Assembly: GCA_036272915.1 (NCBI GenBank) | Contig: DATAXV010000233.1 | Coordinates: 1-8,838, forward strand | DNA length: 8,838 nt | Direction: 5' to 3' | Source: DATAXV01 sp036272915 | GTDB taxonomy: Bacteria; Chloroflexota; Dormibacteria; Dormibacterales; Dormibacteraceae | Shown: positions 1 to 5,808 of the stretch, in pieces | How positions within the stretch are numbered: position 1 is the first letter of the stretch | Layout of the letters: the number at the start of each line of letters is the position of its first letter | The notes under the pieces: generated by a model | The model's database searches: none | Told to the model about the DNA's origin: nothing | What the model saw: the letters and a program-made list of their open reading frames with translations, nothing else | Position numbers and translations under genes: made by a program

Positions 1-118
1 CCTGGTCGAGGTCGCCGATCACTTTCTTGAGCGCGGCCGTAGGTGCACCTCGGAGCCGGAGCGAGAGCGTGCCGGCGGCCCAGTCTCCGCAGTGCGCCGG
101 TCCGCGAGCGGGCGGAGG
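1..118. other. left-edge stretch, no assignable gene
   Basis: This stretch lies downstream of the MFS transporter stop codon. It holds no convincing terminator: the only hairpin is a weak 4-bp CCGC/GCGG stem near 102-115. On the minus strand the frame stays open after the transporter TGA to the window edge, and its last codons (2-37) have GC-rich third positions reading like AALKKVIGDLDQ. That could be the start of a gene continuing leftwards, but I see no start codon with a ribosome binding site. Other frames are also open because of base composition, so I do not call a CDS. Confidence 0.3.
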
Positions 119-2059
119 TCAGTGGCGGTTGCCGCCGAGCAGGCGGGCCGCCTTCTCCCTCGTCTCCTGCGTGCTGGCGCCGCTCAACACCGACCTGGCG
201 ATGCGCAGCGAGGCCTCGAAGGCCGCCTCGTCGATGCTCTTGGCCTTGGGCCGCTCCTCGAGCCTGCCCTCGGCGGTCAGGCTCGCGCCCTGCTCCAACC
301 TGCTCACGGCGACGGCGCGGAGGAGCTGGCGGACGACCTCGGCGTCGACCTCCACCGTCGGCTTATGCCCCTCCTGGAGCGACGCCGCGGCGGCGGCCAT
401 GGCCAGGCCCTGCGAGAGCACCCGCTGCGCCTCGGCCGTGCGGGAGACGCCGCTGGGCAGGGCGGCCGGCCTCCGCTTTCGCGAGTAGCCCTCGGTGAAG
501 AGCCCGCTGACCGCGCCCAGGGCCAGCGCCACCACCGAGACGACGATCGTCGGGTGCATGGCGTCGATGAAGCCGTGGGCGAAGACGAGCTTGGCGAGCT
601 CGCCGATCTGGGCGGCGACCTGCGGGGGCAGCTTGCCCAGGCCGGACACGCTGGTGGTGGTGCCGCCGATCGTGAAGCCGCCGCTGGCCATCTTCCTGAA
701 GGCGGCGATGAAGGGCGCCCGCGCCGCCGCCGGCAGCTGCCCGGCGTAGTGGCTGGCCTGGGCGGTGAGCGTCGAGGAGAGCTGGTTCTCGAGCACCGCG
801 CCGGTGACGGCGCTGCCGATGGCGCCACCCAGCTGGCGGATGGTGTTGAGCACGCTCGAGGCGGAGCCCGCGAGCTGAGGCGCGACGTTGCGCATCGCCA
901 CCGTCGTCATCGGGGCGAAGGTGCAGCCCATCCCCAGGCCGGCGATCACAGATCCCGGCAGCAGCGACCACCAGTTGGAGTTCAGGTTGGCCTGCCAGTC
1001 GATGTAGCCGACGCCGCCGGCGAAGCAGATCAGGCCGAAGGGCAGCGCGAAGCGGCCCCACTCCTTGTCGGCGACGCGCCCCGCGAGCGGGGCGACGACC
1101 ATCGAGAGCAGGGAGATCGGAACCAGCGTCAGCCCGGCATCGATGGCGCTGAAGTGCAGGGCCGACTGCAGGAAGAGGGTCAGCACCAGAAAGACGCCGA
1201 TCAGGCCGAAGTTGATGGTGGCGCTGATCCAGTTCATGATCGCGAAGTTCCGGTCTCGGAACAGCGCGGTCGGCACCAGGGGCATGGGCCGGGTCCGGTC
1301 CCAGAGCATGAAGACGGCGAGCAGGATCACGCCCACGGCGATGATCTCGGGGATGGTGATGGGCTGGCGGGCGATGGTCTTCACCACGCCCCAGTCGTAG
1401 GTCTGGCCCTCGATCAGCCCGTAGACGATGCAGAACAGCCCGGCCGAGGCGAGAACCACGCCCACTGGCTCCACCGGCGGGCGGCGGTTGGGCCGCAGGT
1501 CGGGGATCAGGACCAGGCTGAGGATGAAGGTGATGATGCCGATGGGCACGTTGAGGTAGAAGACCCAGCGCCAGTCGACGTAGCTGACCAAGGCCCCGCC
1601 CAGGGTCGGTCCGGCGATGGTCGCCAGCCCGGCCACCGCACCCCAGACCCCGAAGGCGGCGCCGCGCCGCTCACGGGGGAAGATCGTGGTGATGATGGCC
1701 AGCGTCTGCGGGGTCAATAGCGCCCCACCGATTCCCTGTACGATGCGGGCCAGGATCAGCGCCGTCGGGTCCTGGGCCACGCCGCACACCGCCGACGACG
1801 CGGTGAAGATGACCAGCCCGACCGAGAACATGTTGCGCTGGCCGAACCGGTCGCCCAGCCGTCCGGCGGTGATCAGGAGGACGGCGTAGGTCAGCGTGTA
1901 GGCGTTGATCACCCACAGGATCTGGTCCAGGCTCGCCTTCAGGCCGCCGATGATGGCGGGGATCGCGATATTGACGATGGTCAGGTCGAGAAGAACCATG
2001 AAGAAGCCCAGGCACAGCACCACCAGGACAACCCATGGATTGCCTCGCATTCGGGTCAT
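119..2059 (-). CDS. DHA2-family MFS drug/H+ antiporter (EmrB/QacA type) with long C-terminal tail
   Basis: Predicted 14-helix inner-membrane proton antiporter that would export drugs or other small hydrophobic compounds. Counting from the chosen start (646 aa), the sequence shows the family motifs in order: D1 (LDLTIVNIAIP, 24-34, with the helix-1 aspartate D25), A (GRLGDRFGQR, 66-75), B (LILARIVQGIGG, 101-112) and the antiporter motif C (GAVAGLATIAGPTLGG, 140-155). Hydrophobic segments continue to about residue 521, with a large extracytoplasmic loop (about 424-500) before the last helix. The remaining 120 or so residues are a charged, helix-prone tail, whereas family members are usually about 480-530 aa. 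I chose ATG at 2059 because GGAGG (2066-2070, minus strand) sits 6 bases before it; an in-frame ATG at 2080 adds seven residues but lacks a good site. It diverges from the PH-domain gene. The drug substrate cannot be inferred, and no TetR or MarR regulator is adjacent within the window. Confidence 0.93.
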   Translation of the reverse strand: MTRMRGNPWVVLVVLCLGFFMVLLDLTIVNIAIPAIIGGLKASLDQILWVINAYTLTYAVLLITAGRLGDRFGQRNMFSVGLVIFTASSAVCGVAQDPTALILARIVQGIGGALLTPQTLAIITTIFPRERRGAAFGVWGAVAGLATIAGPTLGGALVSYVDWRWVFYLNVPIGIITFILSLVLIPDLRPNRRPPVEPVGVVLASAGLFCIVYGLIEGQTYDWGVVKTIARQPITIPEIIAVGVILLAVFMLWDRTRPMPLVPTALFRDRNFAIMNWISATINFGLIGVFLVLTLFLQSALHFSAIDAGLTLVPISLLSMVVAPLAGRVADKEWGRFALPFGLICFAGGVGYIDWQANLNSNWWSLLPGSVIAGLGMGCTFAPMTTVAMRNVAPQLAGSASSVLNTIRQLGGAIGSAVTGAVLENQLSSTLTAQASHYAGQLPAAARAPFIAAFRKMASGGFTIGGTTTSVSGLGKLPPQVAAQIGELAKLVFAHGFIDAMHPTIVVSVVALALGAVSGLFTEGYSRKRRPAALPSGVSRTAEAQRVLSQGLAMAAAAASLQEGHKPTVEVDAEVVRQLLRAVAVSRLEQGASLTAEGRLEERPKAKSIDEAAFEASLRIARSVLSGASTQETREKAARLLGGNRH

Positions 2060-2065
2060 GGCTCG

Positions 2066-2070
2066 CCTCC
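2066..2070 (-). promoter_or_regulatory. ribosome binding site deciding the MFS start
   Basis: The minus strand reads GGAGG here, 6 bases before the ATG at 2059. The alternative in-frame ATG at 2080 is preceded only by TTGAGAA. This favours the shorter protein and leaves the shared upstream element (2074-2091) outside the coding region. Confidence 0.7.
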
Positions 2071-2073
2071 ATC

Positions 2074-2091
2074 GTGCCATTTCTCAACAGC
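2074..2091 (-). promoter_or_regulatory. shared upstream element, copy 1 (before MFS gene)
   Basis: On the minus strand this reads GCTGTTGAGAAATGGCAC. Nearly the same string (GCTGTTAGAAATGGCGC) lies directly before the MDMPI gene at 8751-8767, on the same strand. It is an AT-richer pocket in GC-rich DNA, and in both places it sits where a -10 element or a 5' leader would be expected. It may be a shared promoter core or regulator site. No good -35 hexamer is visible, so its role is an inference. Confidence 0.3.
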
Positions 2092-2148
2092 CGAGGTATC
2101 GATAAGGATGAGCGCGCAAGCGGGCGTATGTGCTGATGGAGGCGTTCG

Positions 2149-2589
2149 GTGATCCGGCGTGAGGGCTCCGGCGTCGTCGTCGAGCGCATCGAGTGGAGGG
2201 CGCGGGCTAACGCGGGGGCGGTGCTGGTGGTGGGAGCCCTGCTCGTCGGCTACGCCTCCTTCCGCGTCCACGGCCTCGTCGAGCACCTGCTGGTCGGGGT
2301 CCTCGCCCTGGTCCTGCTCGCCGCGTCCGGCTGGGTCTACCTCCAGCGTCAGACGGTGTCGATCACGCCGCGCGAGCTGCGCGTCCGTGCCGGCCGCCAG
2401 GAGTGGACGCAGCCGCGCCGCGACATCGCCATGGCCCTCGTCGTCGACGGCATGTGGGTCCAGCTGGTCCTGCGCGGCCGTGACGGCCGCCGGCTGCAGT
2501 CGGCGGGCCTCGCCTATTTCTCGGCCCGCGAGCTGCGTCAGGCGCTGGCCCGCCAGGGGGTGTCGCTTGGTAACGTATCGCGCCGATAG
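2149..2589 (+). CDS. small membrane protein with C-terminal PH-like domain
   Basis: A 146-residue protein of unknown role. The GTG start is supported by GGAGG (2138-2142) 6 bases upstream. After a short basic N-terminus come two hydrophobic segments (about 23-40 and 45-65) joined by a very short loop containing His and Glu. A soluble domain of about 75 residues follows (about 66-142). Its beta-strand-rich pattern, with SITPRELRVR and RDIAMALVVDGMWVQLVLRG followed by a final helix, resembles bacterial PH-like domains attached to membrane anchors (bPH2/YdbS-like). The domain would face the cytoplasm. It diverges from the MFS gene with an 89-bp gap and precedes the peptidase by 68 bp, but the peptidase appears to have its own promoter. 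The assignment rests on pattern resemblance only; a plain hypothetical membrane protein is the alternative. Confidence 0.7.
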   Translation: MIRREGSGVVVERIEWRARANAGAVLVVGALLVGYASFRVHGLVEHLLVGVLALVLLAASGWVYLQRQTVSITPRELRVRAGRQEWTQPRRDIAMALVVDGMWVQLVLRGRDGRRLQSAGLAYFSARELRQALARQGVSLGNVSRR

Positions 2590-2602
2590 GTGGTAGTCTC
2601 CC

Positions 2603-2616
2603 TAGCAGATTTGCTA
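2603..2616. promoter_or_regulatory. operator-like palindrome overlapping the peptidase -10
   Basis: TAGCA-GATT-TGCTA is an inverted repeat with perfect 5-base arms. It overlaps the extended -10 element of the peptidase promoter candidate. A weaker outer repeat, GGTAG (2592-2596) and CTACC (2614-2618), surrounds it. The position fits a repressor site, but the arms are short and could be chance. Confidence 0.3.
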
Positions 2617-2620
2617 CCCT
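2612..2620 (+). promoter_or_regulatory. extended -10 promoter candidate for the G1 peptidase
   Basis: TGCTACCCT matches the extended -10 form TGnTAnnnT. It would start transcription near 2627, giving a leader of about 30 bases before the ATG at 2658. No good -35 hexamer is visible 17 bases upstream, which is tolerable for an extended -10 promoter. This would separate peptidase expression from the gene before it. Confidence 0.4.
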
Positions 2621-2657
2621 GCGCCCAGCAACTCAACGCCATAAGGGAGGGAGGGAG

Positions 2658-3428
2658 ATGCGATACATCGTAGCGCTCATGGGCGCGGCGCTGGCGGCGT
2701 TACTGTTCATGGCGCCGACGTCCGCAAGCGCAGGGCACGCGACGATCCGGAACCTGCCCAGGGTGGTTCCGGCGCACTCGCTGCAGGCCGCCCGGAACGC
2801 CGGCTGGCAGTCGGAGAACTGGTCCGGCTACGCGATCACCGGCAGCACCTACACGAGCGTGACCGGCACCTGGACGGTGCCGACGGTCCAGCCCTCCTCG
2901 AGCGACGCGTACTCCTCGAGCTGGGTCGGGATCGACGGTTACAACGACGGCGACCTGATCCAGACCGGCACCGAGCAGGACTCGATCGGCGGCCAGGCGG
3001 AGTACCAGGCGTGGTGGGAGATCCTGCCCGCGGCGGAGACCCCGATCAGCTCGATCACGGTCAGCCCCGGCGACACCATCCGGGCGTCGATCACCCAGGG
3101 GACCGGCGGCGAGTGGACGATCTCGATCGAGGATCTCACCAGCGGCCAGACCTTCAGCACGCAGCAGAGCTACAGCGGCCCGCTCAGCTCGGCGGAGTGG
3201 ATCGAGGAGGCGCCGCAGGTCAACGGCTCGATCGCGCCGATGGCCAACTACGGCGAGTCGTCCTTCGTCCCCGAGACCGTGAACAGCGGAAGCCCGGGCT
3301 TCACCTCGTCGGACGCCGGCGTGCTGGTCCAGAACGGGGTCCAGGTCTCGACGCCGTCCGACCCCAACGCCGAGACCAACGGCTTCAACGTCGCCTACGG
3401 GGCGACGCCACCTTCGCCGCCGGCCTGA
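2658..3428 (+). CDS. secreted glutamic peptidase, G1 (eqolisin/A4) family
   Basis: A 256-residue exported endopeptidase of the G1 family, whose members cleave proteins at acidic pH using a Gln/Glu pair and resist pepstatin. Residues 1-25 form a signal peptide: basic start, hydrophobic core, and SASA cleavage site before Gly26. The mature beta-sandwich domain starts near NWSGY (54-58) and includes WTVP (72-75) and WVGIDGY (89-95). The catalytic glutamine is Q102 in LIQTG and the catalytic glutamate is E180 in AEWIEE. Their spacing of 78 is close to the 83 of scytalidoglutamic peptidase (Q53/E136). There is no cysteine, and no long propeptide is obvious; residues 26-50 could be a short one. The C-terminus ends in a short proline-rich tail. 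The start is set by a purine-rich site (2643-2657, GGGA repeated three times). Many family members are fungal; bacterial homologues are known. Probable role: extracellular protein degradation. Confidence 0.9.
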   Translation: MRYIVALMGAALAALLFMAPTSASAGHATIRNLPRVVPAHSLQAARNAGWQSENWSGYAITGSTYTSVTGTWTVPTVQPSSSDAYSSSWVGIDGYNDGDLIQTGTEQDSIGGQAEYQAWWEILPAAETPISSITVSPGDTIRASITQGTGGEWTISIEDLTSGQTFSTQQSYSGPLSSAEWIEEAPQVNGSIAPMANYGESSFVPETVNSGSPGFTSSDAGVLVQNGVQVSTPSDPNAETNGFNVAYGATPPSPPA

Positions 3429-3434
3429 TCCGGC

Positions 3435-3473
3435 GGCCGGGCCGGGCTCGCTCCGATGGAGCCGGGCCCGGCC
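3435..3473. terminator. bidirectional hairpin between convergent genes
   Basis: The arms GGCCGGGCCGGGCTC (3435-3449) and GAGCCGGGCCCGGCC (3459-3473) pair with one mismatch across 15 positions, around a 9-base loop. The hairpin fills the 51-bp gap between the stop codons of the peptidase (plus) and the kinase-like gene (minus), so it could stop transcription from both sides. It lacks a T-tract, which is common for hairpin terminators of high-GC bacteria. Confidence 0.7.
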
Positions 3474-3479
3474 CCACCG

Positions 3480-4763
3480 CTACTGCTTGGTGCCGCTGAA
3501 GGCGGGGTAGAGGGGCATCTGTGCCTCCTTCCCCCAGCGCTTGCGGAGCTCGTCGGCGAGCTGCTCGGCGAGGTCGGCCCAGAGCCGCATGTGCCGGTGG
3601 CGGCGGCAGATCCGGGCCGTGTTCTCGGCCCGGAGCGGGAGCCGTTGGCGGTGCGAGGAGGTGCCCCAGTGGACGCGCTCGCGCAGCGCCTCGGTCAGGG
3701 ACCAGTGCGTCGTCGCGATGAACCAGGCGACCATCGCCTCGCTCAGTGCCCGTCCGAAGGCCTCGCCCTCGGCGGCGATCAGCCCCTCCTCGACGAGGGT
3801 CGCCCGGTACGCCGACTCCAGCCGGTTGGGGAGGTCGTCGGGCAGCCGGTTGACGCACCAGCAGGTGGGGAAGGGAAGGAGCATGTAGGCGGCGTCGAGC
3901 ATGGCGTTGCGGTAGCCGCCGCTCTCCAGGTCGAAGAACTGGATCTTCGCCGGCTCGCCCTCCGGCACCGGGACGAAGCGGTGGTTGTCAGGGCAGATGT
4001 CACCGAGGCTGAAGGCGAAGAAGGGACCGGGCTCGTGCAGGTGACGGACGATCTGGTCGGTCTCCGTCTCGAGCCTGGAGGGGAACCTGATGCCGAGCGT
4101 GTCGCAGGCGTCCCGGATCCCGGGCAGGTACTCGCGCAGCCGCTCGCCGTAGACGATCCCCTCGACCTCGGCGCTGGCGCCGGCCAGCGCGCCGCGCAGC
4201 TCCTCGTAGGCCTCGTGCCCCCCCGCCGTGGCGGCGTGGAGCCGGGCCAGCGTGGTGGCGTAGGTGAGCAGGCCCTCCTCGGCGCGCCGGGGGTCGTCGT
4301 CCTGGAGCATATCGGCCAGGCAGACGCTGTCCCCGAGGTCCTCGAAGAGGACCACGCCGGCGTCGGCGTCGCCGCCGTAGCAGGTGGGGACCAGGCCCTT
4401 CCGCCGAGACTGCACGAACACGGCGCCCGACCACTCGTTGACCAGCCGCGCCCTGGCGCTGCTGCTGGCCTCCTCCCCGTGGTCGCCGGGGAACGCCTTG
4501 ACGATGACGGTGCGGGGGGCGCCCCTGGGGCCGCCCGTCACGCGGCAGCGAAGGACCACCGCCTCGGCGCCATCACCCCGAAAGATCGTCTCCAGCTCGA
4601 GATAGGCCTCGATGCCGAGCTCCCGGCTGAGCAGCTCCCGGGCGCTTCGGATCGTGGTCAGGAGACGGTCGTCCCAACCCGTGTCTCCTCCCATGGCGGC
4701 GAGCATACGTCCGATGTCCGTTCCGGTCCACCGGCCAACGTGATGGCCCCCGGCTCCGGGCAT
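3480..4763 (-). CDS. APH/choline-kinase-fold phosphotransferase, substrate unknown
   Basis: A 427-residue (from the furthest ATG) soluble kinase-like protein of the aminoglycoside phosphotransferase/choline kinase superfamily. Visible landmarks are the ATP-anchoring lysine K89 in VIVKAF, a likely partner glutamate E110 (LVNEW), the hinge LFEDLGD (139-145), the catalytic loop LGDICPDN (D255, N260), and the metal-binding aspartate D278 in FFDLES. The usual histidine of the HGD catalytic loop is Leu253 here. The roughly 110-residue all-helical C-terminal part (316-427) is typical of the fold. The start is uncertain: in-frame ATGs at 4763, 4706 and 4694 all lack a strong ribosome binding site, and residues 1-24 are not conserved-looking. 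It diverges from the two oxidoreductase genes and may share a promoter region with them, which hints at sugar, polyol or small-alcohol metabolism rather than antibiotic resistance. The substrate is unknown. Confidence 0.8.
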   Translation of the reverse strand: MPGAGGHHVGRWTGTDIGRMLAAMGGDTGWDDRLLTTIRSARELLSRELGIEAYLELETIFRGDGAEAVVLRCRVTGGPRGAPRTVIVKAFPGDHGEEASSSARARLVNEWSGAVFVQSRRKGLVPTCYGGDADAGVVLFEDLGDSVCLADMLQDDDPRRAEEGLLTYATTLARLHAATAGGHEAYEELRGALAGASAEVEGIVYGERLREYLPGIRDACDTLGIRFPSRLETETDQIVRHLHEPGPFFAFSLGDICPDNHRFVPVPEGEPAKIQFFDLESGGYRNAMLDAAYMLLPFPTCWCVNRLPDDLPNRLESAYRATLVEEGLIAAEGEAFGRALSEAMVAWFIATTHWSLTEALRERVHWGTSSHRQRLPLRAENTARICRRHRHMRLWADLAEQLADELRKRWGKEAQMPLYPAFSGTKQ

Positions 4764-4786
4764 GTGCAGCGGCGTCCCGGCCGGGG

Positions 4787-4795
4787 CTACGGTAG
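4787..4795. promoter_or_regulatory. candidate shared -10 region for the divergent kinase and oxidoreductase genes
   Basis: CTAC-G-GTAG is a palindrome that offers a TAnnnT hexamer on both strands (TACGGT on plus, TACCGT on minus). The plus-strand start would fall near 4800, shortly before the AAGGAGAGG site. No good -35 hexamer is visible on either side, and the short palindrome may be chance. Confidence 0.2.
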
Positions 4796-4813
4796 ATGGC
4801 GCGGTTCAACTAC

Positions 4814-4822
4814 AAGGAGAGG
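4814..4822 (+). promoter_or_regulatory. ribosome binding site deciding the first oxidoreductase start
   Basis: AAGGAGAGG lies 8 bases before the ATG at 4831. The first residues from that ATG (MRIGLVGPGNMG) form the Rossmann beta-strand and glycine loop, as expected for the family. The open frame back to 4762 is therefore leader, not protein. Confidence 0.8.
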
Positions 4823-4830
4823 TGCCACTT

Positions 4831-5808
4831 ATGCGTATAGGACTGGTCGGCCCCGGCAACATGGGCTCGCACCACGCGCGATGCTGGCTGCGCCTGGGAC
4901 ACGAGGTCGAGGTGCACACCCCGATCGAGGAGGACCTGGCCGAGGCCGGTGAGAAGCTGCAGGTGCCCACCCATAAGTCTCTCGAGGCGCTTCTGGGACG
5001 GGCCGACGTGGTCGACGTCTGCACCCCCACCGACGTCCACCGGGAGGTGGTCGAGGCGGCGGCGCGGGCGAAAAAGCCGGTCATCTGCGAGAAGCCCCTG
5101 GGCCGGACCGTGGCCGACGCCGAGGCCATGGTCGCCGCCTGCCGGGAGGCCGGGGTGCCCCTCCACTGCGCCCAGGTCGTGCGCTTCTTCCCCCAGTACG
5201 GAGCGGCCCGGGCCGCCATCGAGGGCGGGCGGATCGGCCGCCCCGCCGTCCTTCGCCTCAGCCGCCAGGGCCAGCGCCCGACGCAGCGGTCCTGGTACCT
5301 CGACGAGCGGCGCTCGGGCGGCGTTCTCCTCGATCTGATGATCCACGACCTCGACTTCGCCCGCTGGATCGGCGGCCACGTCGAGCGCGTCTTCGCCCGC
5401 ATCCGGGCCAGCGACGACGGCGTCCCGACCCGGGCCTTCGTCATCCTCACCCACGCGTCCGGCGCCATCAGCCACGTGCAGGCGACCTGGGGGCCGGTGG
5501 GGACCCCGTTCGGCACCACCTTCGAGTTCGCCGGCGACGGGGGACTCCTCTCCTACGACGGCTTCGCCACCGAGCCCCTGCAGGTCCGGCTCACCGAGCA
5601 GGAGGTGACCACCGGCTACCTGCCTCGGATATCACCGCTGGAGGATCCCTACGCGATGGAGCTGGCCGAGTTCGCCGCGGCGATCGGGGGCGGACCCCAG
5701 CCGCGGGTCACCGCCGAGGACGGGGTCGAGGCGGTCCGGCTGGCGATGGCGGCGATGGAGTCCAACCGCAGCGGCCGGACGGTGCGCCCGCAGGAGGTGA
5801 CGGCGTGA
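4831..5808 (+). CDS. Gfo/Idh/MocA-family NAD(P)-dependent oxidoreductase
   Basis: A 325-residue cytoplasmic dehydrogenase, a typical length for the family, whose members oxidise or reduce sugars, inositols and related polyols. The N-terminal Rossmann domain begins at once with the nucleotide-binding loop GPGNMG (7-12). The family signature CEKPLGRT (86-93) carries E87-K88-P89, with the lysine as a conserved catalytic residue. In the C-terminal alpha/beta domain, GGVLLDLMIHDLD (163-175) carries the D168/H172 pair, where the family has its substrate-binding aspartate and catalytic histidine. HVQATWG (205-211) follows the usual core sheet pattern. It is the first gene of a two-gene operon; its stop overlaps the start of the next gene. 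Sequence alone does not show the substrate or the choice of NAD or NADP. Confidence 0.92.
   Translation: MRIGLVGPGNMGSHHARCWLRLGHEVEVHTPIEEDLAEAGEKLQVPTHKSLEALLGRADVVDVCTPTDVHREVVEAAARAKKPVICEKPLGRTVADAEAMVAACREAGVPLHCAQVVRFFPQYGAARAAIEGGRIGRPAVLRLSRQGQRPTQRSWYLDERRSGGVLLDLMIHDLDFARWIGGHVERVFARIRASDDGVPTRAFVILTHASGAISHVQATWGPVGTPFGTTFEFAGDGGLLSYDGFATEPLQVRLTEQEVTTGYLPRISPLEDPYAMELAEFAAAIGGGPQPRVTAEDGVEAVRLAMAAMESNRSGRTVRPQEVTA

Noticed and set aside
2..118. Possible gene start on the minus strand continuing past the left edge
   Set aside because: The frame is open and codon-like near the edge, but there is no start codon with a ribosome binding site and too little sequence to recognise a protein.
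92..1720. Long open plus-strand frame opposite the MFS gene
   Set aside because: Its product is rich in Arg, Gly, Asp and His with no domain. It is an antisense frame kept open by high GC content over a clear transporter gene.
2060..2080. Seven-residue longer MFS start at 2080
   Set aside because: The ATG at 2059 has GGAGG at ideal spacing, while that at 2080 does not, and the extra residues are not needed for the first helix. It cannot be fully excluded.
3480..4763. Antibiotic-resistance aminoglycoside phosphotransferase
   Set aside because: Only the general kinase fold motifs are present; the catalytic-loop His is missing, the protein is longer than resistance enzymes, and the neighbours are metabolic genes.
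4762..4830. N-terminal extension of the first oxidoreductase from an upstream ATG
   Set aside because: It would put 23 unrelated residues before the Rossmann strand and ignore the strong AAGGAGAGG site in front of the ATG at 4831.
3456..4952. Long open plus-strand frame opposite the kinase-like gene
   Set aside because: Low-complexity composition, no motif, and it covers the terminator, the kinase gene and the start of the oxidoreductase in the wrong frame.
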